NCBI RefSeq assembly: GCF_031581065.1
Contig: NZ_JAVLBN010000002.1
Location: 62,001-126,000, forward strand
DNA from: Salibacter sp031581065
Lineage (GTDB): Bacteria; Bacteroidota; Bacteroidia; Flavobacteriales_G; Salibacteraceae
Length of the DNA: 64,000 nucleotides
Direction of reading: 5' to 3'
Position 1 is the first letter of the stretch; each line of letters opens with the position of its first letter. Shown piece after piece: positions 15,592-23,880 of the stretch. The translations under genes and the position numbers were made by a program. Under the pieces are notes generated by a model. The model was not told the DNA's origin, made no database searches, and worked only from the letters and a program-made list of their open reading frames with translations.

Positions 15592-17058
15592 TTATTCGAG
15601 TTTGAACCCGACTTTTTCCAACAATCCTCTCGATGGTGATTTAACGAGAAAAAAATCATCATTGATGATCGTGACATCATATCTGGCGGTATCCAGTTTA
15701 GGCGGCACGTACCCTACTAGCCCAACTCCCGGATCTGACCGAAAAAATGCTGCATTTACAGTGTCGATGTAGGGTTGATAACGATCTGTCATGCCGCGAT
15801 ATCGTGCAATTACCGACTCATTTGAATAAAATATCAATTGCCACTGCAACAAACCTCCTTCACAAAACACGTATTTCACATCTTTTGCCTGAGCCGTTTC
15901 AACAACATCGGTAATTTTCGATTTTTCAGAATAAGCGAAATCTCTAAAGCTGTAAATCGAAAGGCCTGAAATAGCGAGTATTACGGTCAGAGCCGAAATA
16001 ACCACTCCCTTGTAGCGTACTTTTCGCAATCCGAAAAATATCAACAAAAGCAAAAAGCCCTGAAGCGGGAGTAAGTAGCGTAAAGTATTTGGGTTGACAA
16101 CTGTAAAATATGAAATGGAGAGAATAACTGAAGCAAACAAAAAAATTGAAAGTTTATCGGCTGATTTCCTTTTCCTAACAATCTCAACCGCGATCCAAAA
16201 GACACTCAAAACTACTGTCACCAGGTAAGTCCATGCAACAATTTTAGTTGACAGATCAGGTTCAATAAACGCTCCGTAATAATAACTTCCTGTTAGTGCT
16301 TTGTAAACCTGAGCAACAAAAACCATCAGATTAAAATCTAAAAGTCTGTCCCAACTAATTACAGAAGGCGACCAAAAGCTCGACATTCCGCTCTTCAGGA
16401 TCACAAAACCAATATACCCGATGCCCAATCCAAAAAGCACATTTATTCCCGGTTTCCAGTTTGTCTTATTCAAATACTGATATGCTACCAGGGGTAATAA
16501 CCCCACTAACCAGAGTGGCTGAGACTGATAGATCAAAACGATTAACAAGCCAATAAAAACTGATGTAATTGCTTTCCTGTTGATTGAATTATTGAAAAGC
16601 AGGAATGTAGCAAGAAAACTCAATGCAAAAGCAGTGTGATATCCGCCCCGGGCTTTCATCGCCCAAATAGCCCAGGATGGGGCCAAAGCAAGCAGAGCTG
16701 TCACAATTATGATCAACCATGAATTGCGTTTTCCATTCAGTTCATAAAGAGTGAGGTAAAAGAAAGTAAACCCCATTGCGAACAGGATCAACATCGCGAC
16801 TTTTAACGCAATTCCCGAAACTCCGATTAACGAATAAACTCCCGAAATGAATAACACTTCGATGAATGCAAATCCATAGGACTGACCATAGAAGAAGAAT
16901 GGTAATTCTTTTCCTTCCAGAAAATGCCTGGCCATCAATCCCATGATACTTTCATCTCCGTCAATAACAAAGGTTGATCCGGTCATGTAAAACCATCGCG
17001 ATGCGACAAGTAAGATCAAAACCAGCAAAATAGAGATGAAACGATTGGGAGGATTCAT
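15592..17058 (-). CDS. GT-C type membrane glycosyltransferase-like protein
   Basis: A 488-residue polytopic protein with about eleven hydrophobic segments and a C-terminal soluble domain of ~100 residues. The acidic motif in the first extracytoplasmic loop, DGDES (~33-37), is at the position of the catalytic Asp/Glu of GT-C enzymes such as the ArnT and dolichyl-phosphate-mannose families, which use polyprenyl-phosphate sugars. The acceptor is unknown. Two GGTCAGANCC copies (15731 in the soluble tail, 15985 in a membrane segment) lie inside. Compare the second GT-C-like gene at 22147; the two are only distantly similar. Confidence 0.75.
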   Translation of the reverse strand: MNPPNRFISILLVLILLVASRWFYMTGSTFVIDGDESIMGLMARHFLEGKELPFFFYGQSYGFAFIEVLFISGVYSLIGVSGIALKVAMLILFAMGFTFFYLTLYELNGKRNSWLIIIVTALLALAPSWAIWAMKARGGYHTAFALSFLATFLLFNNSINRKAITSVFIGLLIVLIYQSQPLWLVGLLPLVAYQYLNKTNWKPGINVLFGLGIGYIGFVILKSGMSSFWSPSVISWDRLLDFNLMVFVAQVYKALTGSYYYGAFIEPDLSTKIVAWTYLVTVVLSVFWIAVEIVRKRKSADKLSIFLFASVILSISYFTVVNPNTLRYLLPLQGFLLLLIFFGLRKVRYKGVVISALTVILAISGLSIYSFRDFAYSEKSKITDVVETAQAKDVKYVFCEGGLLQWQLIFYSNESVIARYRGMTDRYQPYIDTVNAAFFRSDPGVGLVGYVPPKLDTARYDVTIINDDFFLVKSPSRGLLEKVGFKLE

Positions 17059-17105
17059 AAGCCGATTAGGTTGTCAGCGAGCTAATTTAATAACTTCTCA
17101 CTTCA

Positions 17106-17750
17106 CTACCCCCCTCCCGGTGGCAAATCATTGATGACATTATGAATGTTTTCATCTACCATTTCAAAAGGCATGTAGCCGCGGCTTACCATGAAGTATT
17201 CGCCCTTGTGTTCGATGATGGTGGCGGGGAAGCCCTGAATTCCAAACTGTTTAGTCATGTAGAAATCTTCAACAGCCCAGTTTATAGAATCATTACTGTA
17301 GAATTTTTCTCTGAACTCCTTTTCATTGATGTCAAACTCTTTTGCGAGTGGTAAATACGACTCCAAAATGGCCGGCTCTGCACCATCAAAATAGATTCGT
17401 TGCTGAACGCGTTCTGCGAAAGGGATCTGAATGTGAGGGGCTATCTTTTTCGCGGTTGAAATGGCTCTTGACGGTTCCAGGCTTGATAGTTTATTCGTTC
17501 CCTCTTCAATTGTTTTTTTGAAATTCTCACCAAATTTCACTCCACTCCTTTTCTCTACTTCCTCATTCGCTCCACGTAAGAAATCAGCCAATTCACCAAT
17601 TGGTTTTACCTGATCTCCCGTAATCATGCCCCCGCTGTATACAGTGAAATCGAGTTTATCGGCATATTTTTCATGGATCTGACCAATAACTTTACTGAAT
17701 CCGTAACACCATCCGCACAGCGGATCAAAAAAATACATGAGTTTGTCCAT
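17106..17750 (-). CDS. DsbA-family thioredoxin-fold protein (FrnE-like)
   Basis: A 214-residue cytoplasmic protein (no signal peptide) with the thioredoxin-fold motif FFDPLCGWCYGF; the CGWC active site is at residues 12-15. The inserted helical domain and cis-Pro loop (QGFPATII, ~178) fit the DsbA/2-hydroxychromene-2-carboxylate isomerase clan, near FrnE. FrnE-type proteins are thiol oxidoreductases linked to oxidative stress. Its start is 4 bases from the stop of the upstream glycosylase gene, so the two are co-transcribed. A repeat copy at 17675 encodes Gly-Gln-Ile. Confidence 0.87.
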   Translation of the reverse strand: MDKLMYFFDPLCGWCYGFSKVIGQIHEKYADKLDFTVYSGGMITGDQVKPIGELADFLRGANEEVEKRSGVKFGENFKKTIEEGTNKLSSLEPSRAISTAKKIAPHIQIPFAERVQQRIYFDGAEPAILESYLPLAKEFDINEKEFREKFYSNDSINWAVEDFYMTKQFGIQGFPATIIEHKGEYFMVSRGYMPFEMVDENIHNVINDLPPGGG

Positions 17751-17754
17751 AATG

Positions 17755-18432
17755 CTATTTTATATGTGGTCCCAACTTTTCGATGATCGATTCCAAAATT
17801 TGCGGTTTCTGCTTCCTGCGGTATTGCATAACCCAGCGCGGGTGCGGAATAGTATCGATTCGTTTGAACCAACCGTGTTGTTTATTGAGTTTTTCTAAAA
17901 ATTTGAGGTTTTTCCCTTTGCCAATGCTGTAAGCGATTTCCCGATTTGCACCAAAATCTATTTGCGCCTCAATCTGCTCAGTAATCCAATCGGTCAGAGC
18001 CGTTTCAAGCGGCTTTTCGTCATAGTAATTGAGGTTTTTACCATCTTTCACAAAGCCGAGTGGGCAAACAGACCCGATATAAAACGAATTGTAAAAAGGT
18101 TCTGCACCGCCCAGAGCATCAATCATCTCGTAGATAAATTGAGACGACAACTCTGCTCGCTGATCAAAATCGTTCTTCACTCCAATTCTGTTCATTTGAA
18201 CCGGATCAGTAAATGAAACACCTGTTACTCCAGCTCCAAATCTACCCGGATTAATTCCGAACAAAAATGTGCGATCATGACTGCCAGCGTAATATTTATC
18301 AGCAAAGGAACTCACACATTCCTGTACTTCCTTCTGCCCGTATGGATATAGCCAATCTACATCCTGAGGGATTTTGTCATTTGACGGCTCAATGGTGTTG
18401 AAATACTTCGAAAATCGATCTCCAAAATTCAT
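17755..18432 (-). CDS. SMUG2-like uracil-DNA glycosylase family protein (DUF4918)
   Basis: A 225-residue member of the uracil-DNA glycosylase superfamily. Motif 1 is visible as LFGINPGRFGAGVTGVSFTDP (~57-77), where Asn would act on the base. Motif 2 is PHPRWVMQYRRK near the C-terminus (~197), matching the intercalation loop region. Family members excise deaminated bases. A -7-like element (minus-strand CACTTTTG, 18437-18444) ends 5 bases before the ATG, so the transcript may be leaderless. The divergent neighbour is the decayed nitroreductase gene. Confidence 0.82.
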   Translation of the reverse strand: MNFGDRFSKYFNTIEPSNDKIPQDVDWLYPYGQKEVQECVSSFADKYYAGSHDRTFLFGINPGRFGAGVTGVSFTDPVQMNRIGVKNDFDQRAELSSQFIYEMIDALGGAEPFYNSFYIGSVCPLGFVKDGKNLNYYDEKPLETALTDWITEQIEAQIDFGANREIAYSIGKGKNLKFLEKLNKQHGWFKRIDTIPHPRWVMQYRRKQKPQILESIIEKLGPHIK

Positions 18433-18436
18433 AGCG

Positions 18437-18444
18437 CAAAAGTG
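18437..18444 (-). promoter_or_regulatory. -7-like element abutting the glycosylase start
   Basis: Minus-strand CACTTTTG differs from TAnnTTTG at one base and ends 5 nt before the ATG, the same spacing as miaE and the S4 gene. Confidence 0.35.
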
Positions 18445-18477
18445 AGCTTTTAATAATTCGTGAACAAGCTTACTTAA

Positions 18478-18517
18478 TTACTTGTATATACATGTAAATT
18501 TAAAATTCGTATATTTG
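18478..18517 (+). promoter_or_regulatory. Promoter with overlapping palindromic operator before the nitroreductase remnant
   Basis: A 20-bp imperfect palindrome at 18478-18497 (TTACtTGTAT / ATACAtGTAA, 18 of 20 positions symmetric) overlaps the TTG at 18482-18484; TATATTTG follows at 18510-18517. A symmetric site covering the -33 region is what a MarR/HxlR-type redox or quinone repressor would bind. Regulator identity is inference. The predicted start near 18522 gives a 21-nt leader to the lost start codon at 18543. Confidence 0.5.
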
Positions 18518-18542
18518 TACCTACAAATAAATTAGTAACATT

Positions 18543-19184
18543 ATAAAAACAAAGATATCACCAGTAGAAAGTTTAGAATGGCGTTACGCTACAAAAAAGT
18601 TTGATAACACAAAGAGGATCAGCGATTCTGATTTTAAAGAAATTTTGAAGACACTACAATTAGCACCATCTTCATACGGATTACAACCTTTTGAATTTTG
18701 GGTGATTGAAGATGAAACACTTCGTGCAGAGTTGAAAGAAAGAGCATTTAACCAACCACAGGTTACGGATGCCTCTCATCTCATCTTGTTCCTTTCCCGT
18801 ACAGATTTTGCTGAAACTGATATCGATAAGTTCATCGAACTTTCACAGGAAGTACGTGATATTCCAAATGAACAAGCTCAACAATACGCAGAGATGATGA
18901 AAGGTGCAGTTTTGTCAAAAAGTACGCGCGATATTGAGGAATGGACATCGCTCCAAACATATTTAGCTATTGGTCAGACCCTCAAAGTAGCTGCCTAAAT
19001 GGGGATTGATGCTTCACCAATGGAAGGCTTTGATCCACACAAGTTCACTGAGCACCTGAAGCTCGAGGAAAAAGGGCTCTGACCATTAGCAATGATTGGT
19101 CAAGGCTACAGAAGCGAAGAAGATGCAACGCAGCACATGGCAAAAGTGAGAAAGCCACAACACGAATTGATAAGATTTTTATAA
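18543..19184 (+). pseudogene. NAD(P)H-dependent oxidoreductase (nitroreductase family) with lost start and two stops
   Basis: The continuous frame, read through stops, gives a complete ~210-residue nitroreductase: VESLEWRYATKKFD, APSSYGLQPFEFWVI, the central SLQTYLAIGQTL, then MGIDASPMEGFDPHKF and GQGYRSEEDATQH, ending at TAA 19182-19184. Three defects break it. No ATG or GTG occurs at the expected start; ATA at 18543 fits an ATG changed by one base. TAA at 18996-18998 stands where relatives have a residue just before the MGIDA segment. TGA at 19080-19082 follows Glu-Lys-Gly-Leu. There are no frameshifts, so decay looks recent. A TTG at 18645 opens a 117-codon stretch but would lack the FMN-binding N-terminus. 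The promoter and operator appear intact. Confidence 0.85.
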
Positions 19185-19194
19185 TTTAAGACTT

Positions 19195-19920
19195 ATGAAA
19201 AAGATTCTTTATCCATCATCATCGAGAGGCCACGCCAATCACGGTTGGCTGAATACTCACCACTCGTTCAGTTTTGCGAATTGGTTCAACCCAGATCAAA
19301 TGCACTTTGGTGCACTTAGAGTTTTGAACGATGACGAAATCGCTGGCGGAATGGGTTTTGGCACCCATCCGCACAAAGACATGGAAATCGTAACCATTCC
19401 ACTGGAAGGAGATTTGGAGCACAAAGACAGCATGGGCAACAGCAGTGTTATCAAAGCCGCTGATGTTCAGGTAATTAGTGCCGGAACAGGAATTGAGCAC
19501 AGCGAATTCAATCACAATAAAGATGAAGTGTGCAAGTTGTTGCAGATTTGGGTATTTCCGCGTAAGAAACACGTTGAACCCCGTTATGATCAGATCACGC
19601 TTGACCAGTCTAAAATGAAGAATCAGTTTTCACAGATTGTATCCCCAAATGAAAATGACGAAGGTGTTTGGGTACATCAAAATACCTGGTTTCATCTTGC
19701 TGAACTGGATGAAGGTAAATCGCTCGATTATAAAATAAAACGTGGAGCAAATAATGGCGTGTACTTTTTCTTACTAGAAGGAAGCGCTAAAGTTAGTGAT
19801 GAAACGCTCAATAAACGCGATGCAGTTGGTATATGGGATACTGAGTCCATCCAGGTAAAAGCAACTGAAAAATCAAAGTTGCTCGCCATCGAAGTCCCAA
19901 TGGAGAACTGGGAAGATTAA
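19195..19920 (+). CDS. Pirin family protein
   Basis: A 241-residue bicupin. The N-terminal cupin carries the pirin metal ligands: THPHKDMEIVT (His-x-His and Glu) and AGTGIEHSEFNH (His). The start follows the decayed nitroreductase by 10 bases, so both were probably in one operon controlled by the palindromic site at 18478. Pirins such as YhhW act as quercetin dioxygenases or redox-sensing regulators. Loss of the neighbour leaves this gene as the only working member. Substrate unknown. Confidence 0.92.
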   Translation: MKKILYPSSSRGHANHGWLNTHHSFSFANWFNPDQMHFGALRVLNDDEIAGGMGFGTHPHKDMEIVTIPLEGDLEHKDSMGNSSVIKAADVQVISAGTGIEHSEFNHNKDEVCKLLQIWVFPRKKHVEPRYDQITLDQSKMKNQFSQIVSPNENDEGVWVHQNTWFHLAELDEGKSLDYKIKRGANNGVYFFLLEGSAKVSDETLNKRDAVGIWDTESIQVKATEKSKLLAIEVPMENWED

Positions 19921-19942
19921 CAATTTTCGGTCATCGATTATA

Positions 19943-19970
19943 AAACCACCAACGCGATCGAGTTGGTAGT
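19943..19970. other. Imperfect hairpin after the pirin gene
   Basis: ACcACCAAC and GTTGGTaGT flank an 8-base loop. The hairpin has no U-run, so it is a weak terminator candidate only. The rest of the 247-base gap to 20168 holds a 12-bp palindrome, ATTAACGTTAAT, at 20108-20119, about 50 bases before the next gene. Confidence 0.3.
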
Positions 19971-20167
19971 TGTTTGTTATAGAGAACAATGCTATCTTAA
20001 ATAAATAGTAATTTTTATCCTAAATTGGGAATCGAGTATCAAATCAGGTCTTATTTTGAGATTTTAGGTCTTTTCACGAAACAGCTTAAAAAGCTACAAA
20101 TCAGTTAATTAACGTTAATGTTGACGTTTGGCATTATTTCGGCATAAGTTCGTGAAAATTGCATACT

Positions 20168-22018
20168 ATGAAAAAATATTTGATCCAAATTCTAACAGTA
20201 TTGTTTTTCGCTGTTCTCACAATATTTGGTTGTAAGCCAGATAATGATACAGGATTAAACAATACAGACAAACGCATTGATACTTACGATGAATTCTCAG
20301 GTCGTATTACGTACCACAATGAACCTGTAGAAGCCTATGATGGTTCTGGAAAGAAAGCTACAACCAATCTTACAGAATTCACCTACGTTGCTAATGTAAC
20401 ATCTCCTACTATTCAGGGGAAAAGGTTATCAGCAACGGGTATTTCTATTAAAGGTGATAAAGCATACGTTTCTTATCACTGGAACGAAGGTGAAGCAGAT
20501 TTTGCCGGTGCAGTTGAAGTAATCGACATTGCTGATCCTACTCAACCGACTTTATTACAAGGTGTGTATTTCTCAGATACAGATTTAAATGAGCTGTACG
20601 TTGAAAATAATGAACTTTACGTTGTAGGTGGCCGCAGTCTGAGTTCATCTGGCTACGACCCAAGTTTCACAAGCGGTGGAGTTGTAGAAGTTATCGATCT
20701 TGCCGGTGGCCTGCCAACTAGCAACGCTCAGGAAGCTCCAATCCCTTCTTATTCTGGTAACTCCGTATTTAGAGATGGAGATTATCTCTACTGCGCAAGT
20801 GGTAATACAGGAGGTGGCGTTTTTGAAGTAAGTCTGGCTCCAAGCAATTATTTAGAGGTTACAAAAAGTGATTATTACGATAATTCAAAATTTGGTGTGA
20901 TGGGTGGTTCTTACTACACATTCCTTGAAACAGGTTCAAACCCTAATCTCCACATTCACAATGGCAACAACTTTGATCCATCTTCTAAAACAGTTGTTCC
21001 TTTGGCTTCACCTACAGCTCCAGATGACGGTAAAAAAGTATTGAGTGTAGATTACCCAAATCAAATGGCTTACGTTTCATCCGGTTCTTACGGGTTGCAT
21101 TCTTACGATTTATTCACTCAAAGCGGAACACCTGTTGAGTCATTCAATACACAAGGAAACGGATTACTCAATGGTGTTGATTACGATCACAACTACGTTT
21201 ATGCAGCTAAAGGAAGTGAAGGCCTATACATCTTAGATAAAGATACACTCTCTAAAATCATGGCTAACTTTAGCTTTGACGGATCTGCAAACTTTGTGAA
21301 ATCATCTGTTGAAAATGTATTTATCGCTCATGGTAAAGGTGGATTGAGAATATTAGCTAAAGAAAAAGAGACAGGTGCTCCTGATGATCCTATCGATACA
21401 GAGCCATGTTCTACGCTCCTCGGTAACATCGCTGATCTTTTCCCTGAAAGAGAAAACGCTATGAACAATCACCCTAATTTATTTACGGGTGGTTCTACTA
21501 AAAACGTTGTTCTCGATCAGTCAAGTGAAGTTTATGTTCAGTTCGTTTGGGAAGGTGCTGGTAAAACCAACACTTTTGGATACTTCACTTATCCAGCTAA
21601 CAATCCTCCTACTACAATGCAGGATATACAGAACTTACAAAAACATGTAGTATTCCCAAATGTTACTAAAGTTAGTGACGGTGGTGGATTATCTCAGGGC
21701 GACATGGTCCAGTTAGGTAATGGTGCATTTCCTGCAAATACTGTAATAGGATTTTATTTAGAAGTTGATGGATGGTCTGGTGGTAAAATGGTGTCAGGTA
21801 GTACTACCATTTATTCACTACCTCAATTCAATGATAATACTGAACAGCAGCATCTACTCTTTGTTGAGAATAGCTGTGACGATTTAACACTCACATTTGA
21901 AGATCTTTTACTCCCACACGGAGATAAGGATTTCAATGACATTATCCTGGTTGTAAAAGATAATGATCAGGGACTTGTTAATACTAAATTTGATTTAACG
22001 GGTATCGTTCATAAATAG
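20168..22018 (+). CDS. Secreted beta-propeller-like lipoprotein with a C-terminal DUF4114 domain
   Basis: A 616-residue exported lipoprotein. A signal peptide ending ...LTIFGC puts the lipid-anchored Cys near residue 22. Residues ~60-400 are repeats of the LVIVD type (GDKAYVSYHW..., VEVIDIADPTQPTLL..., NQMAYVSSGSYGLHSYD), expected to form a propeller. The C-terminal ~150 residues match DUF4114, with the acidic signature DKDFNDIILVV. No T9SS sorting domain is present. The frame opens at TTG 20159, but the ATG at 20168 starts the signal peptide. A strong terminator follows. Likely on the outer membrane surface or in the periplasm; the ligand is unknown. Confidence 0.85.
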   Translation: MKKYLIQILTVLFFAVLTIFGCKPDNDTGLNNTDKRIDTYDEFSGRITYHNEPVEAYDGSGKKATTNLTEFTYVANVTSPTIQGKRLSATGISIKGDKAYVSYHWNEGEADFAGAVEVIDIADPTQPTLLQGVYFSDTDLNELYVENNELYVVGGRSLSSSGYDPSFTSGGVVEVIDLAGGLPTSNAQEAPIPSYSGNSVFRDGDYLYCASGNTGGGVFEVSLAPSNYLEVTKSDYYDNSKFGVMGGSYYTFLETGSNPNLHIHNGNNFDPSSKTVVPLASPTAPDDGKKVLSVDYPNQMAYVSSGSYGLHSYDLFTQSGTPVESFNTQGNGLLNGVDYDHNYVYAAKGSEGLYILDKDTLSKIMANFSFDGSANFVKSSVENVFIAHGKGGLRILAKEKETGAPDDPIDTEPCSTLLGNIADLFPERENAMNNHPNLFTGGSTKNVVLDQSSEVYVQFVWEGAGKTNTFGYFTYPANNPPTTMQDIQNLQKHVVFPNVTKVSDGGGLSQGDMVQLGNGAFPANTVIGFYLEVDGWSGGKMVSGSTTIYSLPQFNDNTEQQHLLFVENSCDDLTLTFEDLLLPHGDKDFNDIILVVKDNDQGLVNTKFDLTGIVHK

Positions 22019-22035
22019 ATCTAATAGCTAATTAT

Positions 22036-22070
22036 AAAAACCCAAAACGGAATTCCGTTTTGGGTTTTTT
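22036..22070 (+). terminator. Strong rho-independent terminator
   Basis: A perfect 34-bp palindrome at 22036-22069 centred on GGAATTCC (arms AAAACCCAAAACGG / CCGTTTTGGGTTTT) ends in a T-run. It could work in both directions. Confidence 0.9.
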
Positions 22071-22146
22071 TATGCCTTACCTCAGCGAATAAAATGCACT
22101 CTTCACCAACTATCATTTTTCTGTAATTTGGCCACAAGAACAGGCC

Positions 22147-23817
22147 ATGGATAAAATTATCAAATATTCGGTTTTTGTGTTTTGCCTTATGCTTGCAGCT
22201 GTATCGCTGTACATTTGGTTTTGGGCACAAGAGCTAATTGAAGTTTTAGCCTCAAAAATCGGGAGCAATGGGGATACAGAAAAAATACAATCTTTCCTCA
22301 CAGTAGAAAAAATTCAGTTGCTATTTGGCTTTTCTACTCTTATAGCTTTTTTAATCGGAGTTCTATTCTTCTTCTTTTTTGAGCGAATTAAAAATCTGTT
22401 GAGCAGCTTTATCCAGAAGTTCTGCCAAAAACTACGCGGATTAAAAACTGTGGTCTCTACAAGGGAGGCTCTGACCGTGACCAGTATCATTCTCGTTCAC
22501 CTGGCCTTGAGTATCTATCACGCTTCACAATTACCGGTCACAAATGATGAGGCGTTTACTTACCTGAATTATGTCAATCGCGGATTTGTGGCAGCTTTTG
22601 CGTTTTACAACGAACCTAATAATCACATTCTGTACTCGATACTGGCCAATCTTGCAGATTTACTCTCATTCATGGACATTTCCTGGAAGCTCCGCCTTCC
22701 TTCTCTGATAATTGGAACAATTTCAACTTTCAGCTTTTACTGGTTGTTTCGTAAACTTTACGGAGTTAAAAGAGCACAAATTTCCACGATTATTTGGGTT
22801 GGACTCTACCTCACAGCTAAATACCATTTTCTAGGCAGAGGTTACGGATTGATGGAGTTGGCTTTCATCACTTCTTTTTACGCAATTATCAAACTAAAAG
22901 CAGACCCAAAAAGCACATTTGCAAAAGTACTTTTCATCGGTTCTGTCTTTATGGGTTTGTACGCTCATCCAACGTTTGTGATCCCGCTCGTAGCCTTAAT
23001 CATTTATTCATGGTCAGATCGCGAAACACAAATTACCGCAATTCTCAAACTGTTGATTCCGGCTATGTTCATCACAGTCATTTTCTATGCTCCGCCCATT
23101 ATCCTCAACGGTTTTGATGCATTCACCCAAAACTCCGGACTCGAAAAGCCATCATTTCTCCAATTACTCAAAGAAATCGGTGAAAATACTTGGGGAATTA
23201 TTTATCAGGCAAGTTATAATAGCCCTTTTGCGAGCGGAGTTATAACTGGTCTCGCAATTGTATCGATTATCAGTAATCGCAAATCAGCAGGCTCCAGGCT
23301 TCTCCTCTCCTCTATTATTTCCATTTTGACTATCCTCTTAGCCGTTGGTTCCCCGATGTTCACGCGCAACCTACTCTGGCTTTCGGTTCCGATTGTGATG
23401 CTTTTCGCACAAGTTTTAAAAAACGATTATTTGGTTCCCAAAAAGAGATTCAGCATCGTATTTGCTTTTGTCGCTATACTGTTTTTTACGGTCAGAGCCT
23501 TCTCTTTCAAGCCCACGTTTGACAGCTACTACGAGCGACTTCAACCAGCTTATGATTTCGCTGATGCGCTACCTTCTGAATATGGAGAGCTTTTCTTTAC
23601 AAATACTACGTATCACTATACTATTCTAAAATACCAGGCCAATCTCATCGATCACAAGAAAGGAAAACTTCAACGCAGCGATTTTGATCCTTCCAAGAAG
23701 TACAATTTCATCGTCAACGAAAAAGAAAAAGACCAGGCATTTCATCAAAAGTCACAGTTCGATTACACGTTGTATTATGAAGATGACTGGGTGAGCGTTT
23801 GGGCTTTAAAACAATAA
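22147..23817 (+). CDS. GT-C type membrane glycosyltransferase-like protein
   Basis: A 556-residue protein. Two N-terminal membrane helices (~8-30, 60-80) and a basic linker precede a block of about ten further helices. The segment PVTNDEAFTYLNY (~132-144) gives the Asp-Glu pair expected in the first loop of GT-C enzymes (GT39/ArnT-like), followed by an NEPNNH loop. The C-terminal ~100 residues are soluble. The family transfers sugars from lipid carriers outside the inner membrane. Repeat copies at 22467 and 23490 encode Ala-Leu-Thr in the linker and Val-Arg-Ala near a helix end. A terminator follows directly. Confidence 0.78.
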   Translation: MDKIIKYSVFVFCLMLAAVSLYIWFWAQELIEVLASKIGSNGDTEKIQSFLTVEKIQLLFGFSTLIAFLIGVLFFFFFERIKNLLSSFIQKFCQKLRGLKTVVSTREALTVTSIILVHLALSIYHASQLPVTNDEAFTYLNYVNRGFVAAFAFYNEPNNHILYSILANLADLLSFMDISWKLRLPSLIIGTISTFSFYWLFRKLYGVKRAQISTIIWVGLYLTAKYHFLGRGYGLMELAFITSFYAIIKLKADPKSTFAKVLFIGSVFMGLYAHPTFVIPLVALIIYSWSDRETQITAILKLLIPAMFITVIFYAPPIILNGFDAFTQNSGLEKPSFLQLLKEIGENTWGIIYQASYNSPFASGVITGLAIVSIISNRKSAGSRLLLSSIISILTILLAVGSPMFTRNLLWLSVPIVMLFAQVLKNDYLVPKKRFSIVFAFVAILFFTVRAFSFKPTFDSYYERLQPAYDFADALPSEYGELFFTNTTYHYTILKYQANLIDHKKGKLQRSDFDPSKKYNFIVNEKEKDQAFHQKSQFDYTLYYEDDWVSVWALKQ

Positions 23818-23843
23818 AAAAGGTGCAATGAACATTGCACCTT
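23815..23843. terminator. Bidirectional terminator between convergent genes
   Basis: AAGGTGCAATG (23820-23830), AA loop, CATTGCACCTT (23833-23843): a perfect 11-bp stem. The A-run on its left supplies the U-run for the minus-strand helicase transcript. Confidence 0.8.
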
Positions 23844-23880
23844 AATCAAAAATATTCGGCTAAAAGAGTAGCTTACGCCA

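Noticed and set aside
18645..18998. A short functional nitroreductase from the TTG at 18645
   Set aside because: It would lack the conserved N-terminal WRYATKKFD segment and the whole C-terminal third; decay is the simpler reading.
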